Assembly: GCF_900142765.1 (NCBI RefSeq)
Contig: NZ_FRCB01000008.1
Location: forward strand, 119,104 to 183,103
From: Roseovarius litoreus
GTDB lineage: Bacteria; Pseudomonadota; Alphaproteobacteria; Rhodobacterales; Rhodobacteraceae
Length of the DNA: 64,000 bases
Reading direction: 5' to 3'
Position numbers and translations under genes: made by a program. Every line of letters begins with the position of its first letter. Position 1 is the first letter of the stretch. Of this stretch, positions 17,951 to 26,798 are shown in pieces. The notes below the pieces were generated by a model, which had not been told where the DNA came from, did no database searches, and saw nothing but the letters and a program-made list of their open reading frames with translations.

Positions 17951-19066
17951 ATGAGCAAACTCTTCTCGCCGTGGATGCTTGGGCCGATGAAGCTTGAGAA
18001 CCGGATCGTCATTGCGCCGATGTGTCAATACTCCGCCGTCGACGGGAATGCTCAGGATTGGCATATCATCCATCTGGGCAACCTGGCCCTGTCGGGCGCC
18101 GGAGTGCTTGTGATCGAGGCAACGGCCGTCTCACCCGAAGGGCGGATCACACCAAGCGATTTGGGCCTGTATTCCGACGAGAACGAAACCGCGCTGAAAC
18201 GCGTGATGGACGCGGTCACAAAGCACGCGATCTCGCCCATGGTCATACAGCTTGCCCATGCCGGGCGTAAGGCCTCAAGCCAGACGCCGTGGCAGGGCGG
18301 CGCACAGATCCGCCCGGATGAGCCCGGTGGCTGGAAAACGGTCGCCCCCTCTGCCTTGCCGCATGCATCAGGAGAGGACGTGCCAGTGGCGCTCGACGAA
18401 GCGGGTCTGGAGAAGGTTCAGAAAGATTTCGCCGCGTCTGCCCGCCGCGCAGTGGCCCTCGGTTTTCGCGGTATCGAAGTGCATATGGCGCATGGATACC
18501 TGCTGCATCAGTTCCTGTCTCCGATCGCAAACGAACGCACGGATGCCTATGGCGGAAGCCTTGAAAACCGGATGCGCTTTCCGTTGGAGATTTTTGATGC
18601 GGTCAAGGCCGCCGTCCCGGAGGATATCCCGGTCTGGGTTCGCGTGTCCGCAACGGACTGGGTCCCGGGTGGCTGGGACATAGAGGACACAGTTGCTCTG
18701 GCCCACCGCATGAAGGAGCGCGGCTGCGCGGCAATTCACGTCTCTTCAGGAGGCGTGTCTCCTAAACAGCAGATCCCGCTGTCCGACGGCTATCAGGTCC
18801 CCTTCGCCGCGAAAGTGAAAGAGGCCGTGGGATTACCGACCATAGCCGTGGGCCTCATCACCGACCCGGCCCATGCAGAAGCGATCCTGGAGAAAGGCGA
18901 GGCTGATGCCATCGCTCTTGCGCGAGGTATGCTCTATGATCCCCGCTGGCCGTGGCACGCCGCAGCGCAACTCGGGGCGGAGATCGAGGCCGCGCCGCAA
19001 TACTGGCGGTCTCAGCCGCGCCAGTATAAGGCGCTCTTCAAGAATGCAACGGTGGGTCAGAGGTAG
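17951..19066 (+). CDS. NADH:flavin oxidoreductase, YqjM-like old yellow enzyme
   Basis: A 371-residue FMN enzyme of the old-yellow-enzyme family that reduces activated C=C bonds with NAD(P)H. The YqjM-type pattern is visible: NRIVIAPMCQYSA near residue 18 (redox-sensing Cys), QLAHAGRKAS near 103, the substrate-binding pair HMAHGYLLHQFLSP near 182, and RVSATDW near 230. The C-terminal ALARGMLYDPRWPWHAA and the final arginine-rich tail match the group. A GACAAGGAAT ribosome site precedes the ATG. It stands alone between two unrelated operons. Confidence 0.93.
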   Translation: MSKLFSPWMLGPMKLENRIVIAPMCQYSAVDGNAQDWHIIHLGNLALSGAGVLVIEATAVSPEGRITPSDLGLYSDENETALKRVMDAVTKHAISPMVIQLAHAGRKASSQTPWQGGAQIRPDEPGGWKTVAPSALPHASGEDVPVALDEAGLEKVQKDFAASARRAVALGFRGIEVHMAHGYLLHQFLSPIANERTDAYGGSLENRMRFPLEIFDAVKAAVPEDIPVWVRVSATDWVPGGWDIEDTVALAHRMKERGCAAIHVSSGGVSPKQQIPLSDGYQVPFAAKVKEAVGLPTIAVGLITDPAHAEAILEKGEADAIALARGMLYDPRWPWHAAAQLGAEIEAAPQYWRSQPRQYKALFKNATVGQR

Positions 19067-19210
19067 GGACCAGCCACTGAACTTTCCTCCGTTTCGGACC
19101 GGAGTACCTTTGGCTTGATATGCCGATTGGCGTGGGTGGCGCGGCGGCCCCTTCGGATCGCGCGGCGCGTCTCTCGATTGCGATAGAGGTGTGCGGTGGC
19201 GGTTCCGACT

Positions 19211-19271
19211 TGGGGCTTTGCTTTCGTGACGTTTATGCTTTCCTGCGTCGCTTGCTTAGCGCGAACCGGTA
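19211..19271 (-). mobile_element. Short remnant related to the IS21 istB 3' end
   Basis: This stretch aligns with 48645-48706 at about 50 of 61 positions with one gap. The latter is the end of the degraded istB gene. Read on the minus strand it gives YRFALSKRRRKA followed by a stop, like the IstB C-terminus. No other transposase coding is seen around it, so only the tail of an old insertion survives. The rest of the 19067-19351 gap shows no gene. Confidence 0.55.
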
Positions 19272-19351
19272 GACCTGTGGGAGATCACAACAGGCCACAT
19301 CTACGGCTATGCCTCAAACAAGCGACGCCCAAGGCATTCGATCGCTGGACC

Positions 19352-20392
19352 TCAATTGAACATGGCGCGGGCCATGGCGGCGCCTTCCACAAGCGCGGCC
19401 AGTTTTGCCTGTGACAGCTCTTGTGTCAGGTACTTCATACCGCAATCCGGTGCCGCCACGATATTCGCAGCAGGAATCACGGACGCTGCCGCAACCAATG
19501 TGTCTCGCACCTCTTCCGGCGTCTCGGCGGTGTCTCTGCCAAGGTCAAGCGCCCCGATCAGAAACCCTTTCTTCATGCCGGCGATCAGGGACAGGTCCAG
19601 CCGTGGCTGCGATACTTCGATCGAAAGCTCGTCAGCCGCGCAATCGTCAAGCTCGCGAAGGAAGGAATAGCCCTGAGGTTTCGTCTGATCCATGATGTAG
19701 GCATAGCCGAAACACATATGGACCACCGTTCTCCCGGCCGCCCCTTCAAGCGCCTTGTTGATGGCCTTGATGGCAAATAGGCGGGCAGATTCCGGCTCCG
19801 CCTGCATATAGGGTTCATCAAGCTGAACGATATCGACCCCGCTTGCGAAGATATCTGCGATCTCGTCCCGCAAGACATCGGCATAGGCAAGCGCCAACGC
19901 TTCCTCGTCAGGGTAGTATTCATTTAACGCCTGCATCGCCATCGTGAATGGACCGGGCAAGGTCATTTTCGTCAGGCGTCGGGTGCAGCGGCGCAGGAAA
20001 GCGGCCTCGCGGGCCATCACCTGCTCGCGCCGCTGGATCGGACCAACGACACGCGGCACCACCATCGGGCGTCCGCTACGACCCGTCTTGGTGCCCGGAT
20101 TATCGAGGTCGAGGCCATCCAGTGAGGTCGCGAAATGGTTCGAGTAACTCTCGCGGCGCACCTCGCCATCGGTTATGATATCAAGCCCGACCTCTTCCTG
20201 ATCGAGAACAGCCAGACGCGTTGCCGCATCTTGCGCCTCGGCCAGATCAGCCTCGGCCACCTTCCAAAGCGAAAGGTCGCGCACACGCGGCGGCCCCTTG
20301 GAGCGCAGCTTCGCGCGATCGATCAGCCAGTCCGGCTGCGGGTAGCTGCCAACAAGGCTCGTCGGGAAGAGTTTGTCGTACATGAAGGCCAT
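19352..20392 (-). CDS. Cobalamin-independent methionine synthase-like protein (MetE C-terminal domain family)
   Basis: A 346-residue protein equal to the catalytic barrel of MetE, without its N-terminal duplicated half. The zinc ligands are recognisable: His and Cys in VVHMCFGY near 223, a glutamate after it, and Cys in APDCGMKYL near 320. The N-terminus has the family's SLVGSYPQPDWL. Stand-alone proteins of this type transfer methyl groups or cleave analogous C-S or C-N substrates and are not simply methionine synthases. It sits downstream of a deacetylase and a GntR regulator, suggesting a catabolic role. No folate-binding half is present, so the donor is uncertain. Confidence 0.82.
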   Translation of the reverse strand: MAFMYDKLFPTSLVGSYPQPDWLIDRAKLRSKGPPRVRDLSLWKVAEADLAEAQDAATRLAVLDQEEVGLDIITDGEVRRESYSNHFATSLDGLDLDNPGTKTGRSGRPMVVPRVVGPIQRREQVMAREAAFLRRCTRRLTKMTLPGPFTMAMQALNEYYPDEEALALAYADVLRDEIADIFASGVDIVQLDEPYMQAEPESARLFAIKAINKALEGAAGRTVVHMCFGYAYIMDQTKPQGYSFLRELDDCAADELSIEVSQPRLDLSLIAGMKKGFLIGALDLGRDTAETPEEVRDTLVAAASVIPAANIVAAPDCGMKYLTQELSQAKLAALVEGAAMARAMFN

Positions 20393-20430
20393 CCTATTGC
20401 TTCAAAATTGGCTCAGGTCGCAGTGTCGTT

Positions 20431-21084
20431 TCACGCGAAGGTGCTGATTTTTTCTGTCGCCTCACGCACGATCCCGTTCTCGATCGGCAGGCAGCTTTTG
20501 GGGAAATCCTGAACGAACTCCACGCCCATGGACTGCGCCTCATCACAGAACCTTGCCAGGACGTCGATCTGAGGGGCGATGAACCGGTCGTGCAGTACAA
20601 GAACCGTCCAGTCGTCACGCGCAAGATCGGCAAGTGCAGGCTCTATCCAGTGCCTGTGCGGCGGCTGCCAGTCTCCGGGCGCCGACGTCCAGGTGACGAC
20701 GGTAAAGCCATTCTGTGCAAGATATTCGACCGCCTCGGGACACAAGAGATGCGTTCCCAAAGCACCTCCCCCATTCGGCCGGAAAAATTTGCGCGGATGC
20801 GCCAGCGTTCCAAGCTTCTGCTGTGCCAGGCCAATCTCATCGGCAAATCGCCTTGCGCCATCCTCGCCACCAAGCGGGGCACCATGCGTAAGGGTATGGT
20901 TGCCGATCCAATGCCCCTCGGACATGGCCCGTTCGGCAAGGGCTCGCGCGTTTGGATCGTCAAGACGCGCGCCCACCATAAAGAATGTCGCAAAAAACTT
21001 TCGCTCGGCCAGAAAGGTCAGAACCTTCTCGGTCGCGCCCGGCCATGGCCCGTTATCAAAGGTGAGGGTCACTCGCTTTGGCAT
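20431..21084 (-). CDS. Polysaccharide deacetylase family protein
   Basis: A 217-residue NodB-homology protein. The motif TFDNGPWPG near residue 8 carries the catalytic Asp (here followed by Asn), GNHTLTHG near residue 61 gives the two metal histidines, and FRPNGGGALG near 102 is the third motif. No signal peptide is seen, so it acts in the cytoplasm on a small amide or N-acyl compound rather than on cell wall. Its ATG touches the stop of the GntR gene, so regulator and enzyme are co-transcribed. Confidence 0.85.
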   Translation of the reverse strand: MPKRVTLTFDNGPWPGATEKVLTFLAERKFFATFFMVGARLDDPNARALAERAMSEGHWIGNHTLTHGAPLGGEDGARRFADEIGLAQQKLGTLAHPRKFFRPNGGGALGTHLLCPEAVEYLAQNGFTVVTWTSAPGDWQPPHRHWIEPALADLARDDWTVLVLHDRFIAPQIDVLARFCDEAQSMGVEFVQDFPKSCLPIENGIVREATEKISTFA

Positions 21085-21779
21085 CAGTCGGCCGCCTCGT
21101 CGGCATCCTGCAACGCCTGACGCAACAGCTTGCCGGTGCGATTGTAGTGGGTCATCAGCTTTTCGACGGCCAGATCCGCATCCCGAGCCAGCGCCGCCTC
21201 TGCGATGCCTTCATGCTCGTCGGTTACACTTCGCGGGGCGGTGCCGCCATATCGCGAAAGGTGTCGGTAGCGACTGTTTTCATCAAAGAACTGACTGCAC
21301 AAACGAAGCAATGTCTCTGAGCCGGACCCCGCATTGAGCGCAAGGTGAAACTCGCGGTGATATGCCTCCCATGCCGGATCGTAGGTCTCCGAAGGCGCGA
21401 TGGACTGCAGTCTGTACAGGGCAACGACGATACCCTCTTCCCATTCAGGGCCACCGCGTTCGATGGAAAGGCGCAATGCGCGTTCTTCGACAAAGGATCG
21501 CACATGAAGCAGCTCGTCAAACTCGCGTCCACTGATGCCGGCCACACGGAACCCGCGCTGATCCTCGCGCACGACAAGGCCATCGGATACCAAGGAACTC
21601 AACGCTTCACGAATAGGCGTCGCCCCAACCCCGATCTCCCGGGAGAGATGTTCGATCTTGAGTTTCGTCCCCGGCTTCAGTTTGCCGCTGATGACGGCAT
21701 CCCGGATGCGCATATGCGTCTCGCTGGTACGTGAGCGGAACGCACGGGGATTTTCCGAAACCTTTTGATCCAATCGCAT
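21084..21779 (-). CDS. GntR family transcriptional regulator, FCD subfamily
   Basis: A 231-residue regulator. The winged helix occupies about residues 20-85 (KLKIEHLSREIGVGATPIREAL, then LVVREDQRGFRV). The C-terminal all-helical FCD ligand domain follows, with the metal-binding Asp/His pattern (FHLALNAG, DEHEGIAEA). A GAGGGTGAC ribosome site precedes the ATG. It lies between the degradative genes and the divergently placed TctCBA operon and is the obvious regulator for both, probably acting in the 22707-22945 gap. Confidence 0.92.
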   Translation of the reverse strand: MRLDQKVSENPRAFRSRTSETHMRIRDAVISGKLKPGTKLKIEHLSREIGVGATPIREALSSLVSDGLVVREDQRGFRVAGISGREFDELLHVRSFVEERALRLSIERGGPEWEEGIVVALYRLQSIAPSETYDPAWEAYHREFHLALNAGSGSETLLRLCSQFFDENSRYRHLSRYGGTAPRSVTDEHEGIAEAALARDADLAVEKLMTHYNRTGKLLRQALQDADEAAD

Positions 21780-21833
21780 GTCACCCTCGATTTTCGTTTT
21801 GGCCCGGCTGCGTGTCAGCGCAGCTGGACGTCC

Positions 21834-22706
21834 TTATGCACTGAGCCGTTCTGCCATAACAGGATTGCTGATCGTTCCGATCCCTTCAATCTCTACCTCA
21901 ACGGTGTCGCCATCGCGCATCCAAACCTGAGGGCGACGCGCATGGCCGACGCCGCTTGGTGTCCCCATGGCGATCAGATCGCCAGGTTCCAAGGTCATGA
22001 TCTGCGACAGGATCTCGATGGTCCGGAATGCGCTGAAGATCATTTGATCGGTATTCGAATCCTGCATGATCTTGCCGTTGAGCCGCGTCTGTATCCGCAA
22101 ACCGCTCGCTTCCTGTGGCAACTCGTCCGCCGTGACGATGCAGGGGCCAAGCGCGCCGGTGCCGTCAAAATTCTTGCCCGCTGTCCACTGTGCGGTCAGC
22201 CGCTGATACTCTCGGATGCTGCCATCGTTGAACGCCGTGTAGCCAAAAATCACCGAACCTGCATCAGCGGCGGCCACATGTCGGCAACGGCGGCCAACGA
22301 CGATGACCAGCTCCGCTTCATAATCCAATTGCTCGGAACATTCCGGCAAGATCATCGGATCTTTCGGCCCGATCATCGAGCTCGGCGCGCGCAGGAACAA
22401 TGCAGGGTAATCCGGGACGGCATGCCCGCCTTCCTTGGCGTGATCCGCATAGTTCAGACCAAGACAGATGATCTTGCCAGGATTGGGAAGCGGCGAAAGC
22501 AGCCGGCAATCTTCCAGAGAGACGCGCTCGACGCCCGGGTCCGACAAACGCTTGCCCAGCGCCTCATGCACGGCAGGCTCCGCGCCGATGAGGTCCAGCA
22601 TCGTTTCCGGGGCTTTTGAAGAAAGGCTCGCGATATCAACGACATCCGCACCGACAATAGCGCCCAGCCGAACGCGTCCATCTGTTTCATACCTTGCGTA
22701 GCGCAT
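21834..22706 (-). CDS. Fumarylacetoacetate hydrolase family protein
   Basis: A 290-residue protein of the FAH superfamily, which hydrolyses or decarboxylates C-C bonds in keto acids, or isomerises them. Metal-binding acids are visible in DYEAELVIVVG near residue 128 and the helix FNDGSIREYQ near 160. The sequence KIICLGLNYADHAKE near 78 is typical of the small bacterial members rather than of true fumarylacetoacetase (compare 37107-38423). It diverges from the tctC gene and likely acts on what TctCBA imports. Confidence 0.9.
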   Translation of the reverse strand: MRYARYETDGRVRLGAIVGADVVDIASLSSKAPETMLDLIGAEPAVHEALGKRLSDPGVERVSLEDCRLLSPLPNPGKIICLGLNYADHAKEGGHAVPDYPALFLRAPSSMIGPKDPMILPECSEQLDYEAELVIVVGRRCRHVAAADAGSVIFGYTAFNDGSIREYQRLTAQWTAGKNFDGTGALGPCIVTADELPQEASGLRIQTRLNGKIMQDSNTDQMIFSAFRTIEILSQIMTLEPGDLIAMGTPSGVGHARRPQVWMRDGDTVEVEIEGIGTISNPVMAERLSA

Positions 22707-22945
22707 CTTCCCTCGCTTGCATGTCTTCGATCAAAAGCAATCATCAGCTTGTCGGGACTATTATCGATAAAAATTACTTTCTCAATACATTTTCAAAAAT
22801 ATCGATTTTAATTGACTCACGAACGGGCGCTCGTAGAATTCCACCTGCAGCAGTGACGACCTGTCGCACTGCAGGACGAAACAAGGTGCACGCACCGTGC
22901 GCCGATTGCGGAGCGCGCAGAAAAAAGCGCGAGGGAGGAACTACA
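22707..22945. promoter_or_regulatory. Divergent promoter region with ATCGAT-centred elements
   Basis: An AT-rich gap between the FAH-family gene (minus) and tctC (plus). A perfect palindrome TTATCGATAA lies at 22761-22770, and a second ATCGAT core lies at 22801-22806, about 38 bases further. The pair is a reasonable candidate for GntR binding at the two promoters, though the assignment is inferred from position only. Confidence 0.4.
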
Positions 22946-23914
22946 ATGACAACTATTCGCAACATGATGGCGGTTTCGGTTGCCGCCATGCTTGGCTTGG
23001 CGGGAAGCGTTTCGGCGCAGTCGTTTCCCGACAAGCCCATAACCATGATCGTCCCATTTGCCGCCGGGACATCCACGGACACCGTAAGCCGGCTCATCGC
23101 CGAGCGCATGTCCGAGGACCTTGGCCAGACCGTCGTCGTCGAGAACCGCGCCGGCGCCGGCGGCAGCGTCGGAACGCAGGACGTGGTGTCCTCCGACGCG
23201 GACGGCTACACCATCGCCATGGGCACCGTTGGCACATTGGCAATCAACAAGTCGATTTTCCCTGAACTGCCATACGACCCCGAAAGTGACGTGACGCCGA
23301 TTGCGTTTGTAGGCTACACGCCAACCCTTCTGGTGGTCAGTGCAGAGTCCAGTTTCCAGACGCTCAATGATCTGGTCGAGGCCGCCAGATCAGAAGACGG
23401 CGTGACTTTCGCCTCGACCGGCAACGGCACCTCGACCCACCTTGCCGGCGAATTATTGAAAACCCTAAGCGACACCAACATGATCCACGTCCCCTTCGGC
23501 TCGGGTGCCGTCGGCCTGGCCGCCGTCATGTCGGGCGAGGTGGATTTCATGTTCAATCATCCAGTCTCCGCCAAGCAAAACGTGGATGCAGGAAAACTCC
23601 GGGCGCTTGGCGTCAGTGGAGCCGCGGGGTCCGAAGTGGCCCCCGAAGTGCCGCCGATCAATGACAGCTACGAAGGGTTCGATCTTATTGCATGGTGGTT
23701 GATGCATGGTCCCGCGGACATGCCCGCAGATGTTACGGAAAAACTCAACATGGCCGTGACGAACGCGCTCGCGTCCGATGCGGTGAGCGAGCATTTCGTC
23801 AAAAGCGGCATCTCGAAGGGCGAGATTCCTTTCGCGGAGTTGGAAGGCTTCATTTCGTCGGAAGTGAATAAATGGGGTGACATAGCCAACGCCGCCAACG
23901 CGCAAGCGAACTGA
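22946..23914 (+). CDS. tctC: Tripartite tricarboxylate transporter substrate-binding protein (TctC/Bug family)
   Basis: Periplasmic receptor of 322 residues, with a signal peptide of about 24 residues ending VSAQS. The mature N-terminus FPDKPITMIVPFAAGTSTDT is diagnostic of the Bug family, as is VVENRAGAGGSVG near residue 70. The start at 22946 follows GAGGGAGGAA; longer frames upstream run into the promoter region. It leads the tctCBA operon and is followed by a strong hairpin. The bound carboxylate is unknown. Confidence 0.93.
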   Translation: MTTIRNMMAVSVAAMLGLAGSVSAQSFPDKPITMIVPFAAGTSTDTVSRLIAERMSEDLGQTVVVENRAGAGGSVGTQDVVSSDADGYTIAMGTVGTLAINKSIFPELPYDPESDVTPIAFVGYTPTLLVVSAESSFQTLNDLVEAARSEDGVTFASTGNGTSTHLAGELLKTLSDTNMIHVPFGSGAVGLAAVMSGEVDFMFNHPVSAKQNVDAGKLRALGVSGAAGSEVAPEVPPINDSYEGFDLIAWWLMHGPADMPADVTEKLNMAVTNALASDAVSEHFVKSGISKGEIPFAELEGFISSEVNKWGDIANAANAQAN

Positions 23915-23933
23915 TATCCAGTTTGACACCGTT

Positions 23934-23968
23934 GCCGGATGTGACGCTTATCAGGCGTCGCATCCGGC
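23934..23968 (+). terminator. Intercistronic hairpin after tctC
   Basis: Fourteen-base arms (gccggatgtgacgc and gcgtcgcatccggc) pair with a single G-T wobble around a seven-base loop. No T-run follows. Its place between receptor and permease genes matches similar hairpins at 13463-13488 and 43266-43293. Confidence 0.75.
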
Positions 23969-24002
23969 TTCTTGCACTGATCCGCCACGGAAGGCTTGCA
24001 GC

Positions 24003-24464
24003 ATGTTGCGTCATCGGAATTTCGCCCATGATCTCTTTTGCCTGACGATCATAGGGTTTGGGTTTTTCGTCATCTATGGCGGCCTTGAACTTTCGATCGG
24101 CACGATGCGCCGCATCGGTCCCGGATTTTTTCCGCTCGGGCTTGGGGCGATCATGGCGATTTTGGGGGTCGGCCTGCTTTTTGAACGCCAGGACGAAAAC
24201 CGGGATGATACGCGCAATCCGCGGGGTCTGATATTTATCTCGCTTGCTCTCGCTGCATTCGCCGGTCTGCTGGAAACTCTGGGGCTCTTTCCTGCAACGG
24301 CGGCCATGGTTCTGCTGGTCGTGGCTGCGGAACCGGAACGCGTAAGTCTGCCAACGGTCATAGGACTGATCGCGGGGCTTTGGGCCGTAGGATATCTGCT
24401 GTTCGTGGTGGTGCTCAGGCTTCCGCTGCAACCCTTGGCACCTGAAATCTGGACGATGATGTAG
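24003..24464 (+). CDS. tctB: Tripartite tricarboxylate transporter small membrane subunit TctB
   Basis: A 153-residue protein with four hydrophobic helices and the TctB-family RIGPGFFPLGLG motif near residue 37. It forms the permease with TctA, whose gene begins four bases after this stop. The small subunit of such systems couples substrate release from TctC to the ion-driven large subunit. Confidence 0.92.
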   Translation: MLRHRNFAHDLFCLTIIGFGFFVIYGGLELSIGTMRRIGPGFFPLGLGAIMAILGVGLLFERQDENRDDTRNPRGLIFISLALAAFAGLLETLGLFPATAAMVLLVVAAEPERVSLPTVIGLIAGLWAVGYLLFVVVLRLPLQPLAPEIWTMM

Positions 24465-24467
24465 CCA

Positions 24468-25976
24468 ATGGATCTTTTCTCGAATATCGCGCTCGGTTTT
24501 CAAACAGCCTTTACGGCGGAGGCCCTGTTTTACTGTTTTCTGGGGTGCTGCATAGGAACGTTTGTGGGCGCGCTTCCGGGCATTGGACCGATGGTGACCA
24601 TCTCGGTTGCGCTGCCGCTGACCTTTGGTCTCGATCCGACCGTCGCTCTGATAATGCTGGCCGGTATTTTCTACGGTGCGCAATACGGAGGGTCCATCTC
24701 CTCCATTCTTCTGAACTTGCCCGGCACGGCGTCGACAGCCGTGACTGCGCTTGATGGATACCCGTTAGCCCAATCCGGCAGGGCGGGCTTTGCTCTGTTC
24801 ATCAACGCTATCGCCTCCTTTTGCGGCAGCACCTTGTCCATCATCGTGGTGATGGCATTCGCCCCGGCGATCGCTGAAATCGCCCTGCGGTTCAACTCCA
24901 CGGAATACTTCGCCGTAATGGTGCTCGGACTTGTCGCGGCCTGCACGATCGGGGGCGGATCGCCGCTCAAGTCGCTGGTGATGGTGGTGTTTGGCCTCAT
25001 CCTCGGAATTGTCGGCATGGACATCAATTCCGGGGCCATGCGCTATACTTTCGGCTTTCTCGAATTGACGGATGGGATCAGCCTGATTTCGGTCGCGATG
25101 GGTCTGTTCGGTGTCGCCGAGATTGTAAGGAAAATGGCCGGACCCTCCACGCACGCGTCCAAAACGATGATCCAGGACCTGTCGCTCGCATCGATGTTGC
25201 CAAATCGGGAGGATCTGTCTCGCCTTTGGCTGCCCATTCTGCGCGGAACGTCCATCGGCTCGATGATCGGCGCTCTGCCCGGTGCGGGACCGACGGTGGC
25301 TTCCTTCATGGCCTACGCCGCGGAAAAGAAGGCAAGCCGCGACCCCGGTCGCTTTGGAAAAGGCGCACCCGAAGGAGTGGCGGCGCCCGAAGCTGCCAAC
25401 AATGCCGCCGTTCAAGCGGCCTTCATCCCGACATTGAGCCTCGGGATCCCGGGCGACGTTGTTATGGCGATCCTGCTCGGCGCCATGATCATGCACGGCG
25501 TCATTCCCGGCCCACAGTTCATCGCGAACGAACCGGCGATGTTCTGGGGTCTGCTGGTCAGCTTCTGGATCGGTAATCTTATCCTGCTGTTCCTGAATCT
25601 GCCCCTGATCGGCCTGCTTGTCAGGATCATCACGGTGCCGTCCCGCATTCTGCACCCTGTCGTGATCTTTTTCATCTGCCTTGGATCCTACAGTGTCTCG
25701 AACAACATTTTTGATGTCTTCGTGACACTTGTTTTCGGAGTGCTTGGATATGTGCTGGTCCGCCGCGGGTTTCATCCGGCGCCGGTTCTGCTTGGCTTCA
25801 TCTTGGGTCCGATGATGGAAGAAAACCTGCGCCGGTCGCTTGTCATCGCGCGCGGCGATCCATCGGTCTTTCTCGAACGCCCGGCAAGCGCGGTGATGCT
25901 TGGACTGGCATTTCTGTTGATCGTGATGCCGCTCAGAAAGCCCGCACTCCGCTTTCTAAGCCGTGTTCGACGGTAA
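24468..25976 (+). CDS. tctA: Tripartite tricarboxylate transporter large permease TctA
   Basis: A 502-residue, roughly twelve-helix permease. The family motifs GALPGIGPM near residue 35 and GALPGAGPTVASFMAYAAEKK near 268 are present, as is YGGSISSILLNLPGTAS near residue 68. Cotransport is driven by the cation gradient. Followed by a hairpin at 25982-26013. Confidence 0.95.
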   Translation: MDLFSNIALGFQTAFTAEALFYCFLGCCIGTFVGALPGIGPMVTISVALPLTFGLDPTVALIMLAGIFYGAQYGGSISSILLNLPGTASTAVTALDGYPLAQSGRAGFALFINAIASFCGSTLSIIVVMAFAPAIAEIALRFNSTEYFAVMVLGLVAACTIGGGSPLKSLVMVVFGLILGIVGMDINSGAMRYTFGFLELTDGISLISVAMGLFGVAEIVRKMAGPSTHASKTMIQDLSLASMLPNREDLSRLWLPILRGTSIGSMIGALPGAGPTVASFMAYAAEKKASRDPGRFGKGAPEGVAAPEAANNAAVQAAFIPTLSLGIPGDVVMAILLGAMIMHGVIPGPQFIANEPAMFWGLLVSFWIGNLILLFLNLPLIGLLVRIITVPSRILHPVVIFFICLGSYSVSNNIFDVFVTLVFGVLGYVLVRRGFHPAPVLLGFILGPMMEENLRRSLVIARGDPSVFLERPASAVMLGLAFLLIVMPLRKPALRFLSRVRR

Positions 25977-25981
25977 TATCA

Positions 25982-26013
25982 GATCGGCCCGGCCTTCCAA
26001 CCTCAGGCCGATC
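25982..26013 (+). terminator. Hairpin after tctA
   Basis: Perfect eight-base arms (gatcggcc and ggccgatc) enclose a 16-base loop just after the tctA stop. No T-run follows, so it may only partly end transcription before the flavin-reductase gene. Confidence 0.5.
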
Positions 26014-26072
26014 ACAAACCCGCGCCAGCGAAGCGCATTCATATCGCTTCAGTCAAAAAGGACAGTCTTGTC

Positions 26073-26690
26073 ATGCATTATGGAAGCGATCGCTCGGACA
26101 TGCTCCCATTCAATCCGTTCAAGGCGATCATCGCCCCCAGACCCATCGGTTGGATTGGAACCCTGAATGCCGATGGTGTCGCGAATCTCGCGCCCTATTC
26201 GTTCTTCAATGGTGTCGGCTCCGGGCCGGACATGGTGATGTTTGCAAGCGAGGGCGCAAAACACTCCTACATCAATGCACGCGATACAGGCGAATTCACC
26301 TTCTCGCTTGTCACTGCAGATCTTGTCGATGCGATGAATATATCATCGGAAAACGTGCCGGATGGCATCAGTGAGTTCGATCTTGCAGGTCTTGAAAAGG
26401 GCGAGCCTGTTGTCATACGGGCGCCCTTTGTCGCCGCCAGTCCCGCGGCCATGGAATGCGTCACCATAGATGCGTTTCAAATAAAGGATCGACATGGGGT
26501 GCTTTTGGATCGCTATGTTGTCATCGGCGAGGTGGTGCGCACACATATCAAGGATGAGTTCCTGCAAGACGGCATTTTCGACACCAGTGCAGCCACGCCA
26601 GTCGCTCGGCTCGGTTACCGCGAATATTCCAAAATTACGGAGTCTTGGACCTTGCGCCGACCCGATGACCCTGTCGGGAGCAGCACATGA
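26073..26690 (+). CDS. Flavin reductase family protein (FMN-binding split barrel)
   Basis: A 205-residue protein of the flavin reductase-like group that binds FMN. The N-terminal IAPRPIGWIGTLNADGVANLAPYSFFNGVGSGPD is highly typical of the subfamily found beside FAH-family and decarboxylase genes. Such proteins reduce flavin for a partner oxygenase or act directly as oxidoreductases. It lies about 100 bases after tctA and probably belongs to the same operon. An AAAAGGACAG site precedes the ATG. Confidence 0.85.
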   Translation: MHYGSDRSDMLPFNPFKAIIAPRPIGWIGTLNADGVANLAPYSFFNGVGSGPDMVMFASEGAKHSYINARDTGEFTFSLVTADLVDAMNISSENVPDGISEFDLAGLEKGEPVVIRAPFVAASPAAMECVTIDAFQIKDRHGVLLDRYVVIGEVVRTHIKDEFLQDGIFDTSAATPVARLGYREYSKITESWTLRRPDDPVGSST

Positions 26691-26798
26691 AGGCCGACCG
26701 CCCCCCTTTGACAATGCCTTCCGGCATGTTGACATCATAAGTTCTGCGCCTCTTTATTCCTATGGAGTGATTATCTCCATCAATCGGGCTTTCTGGAC

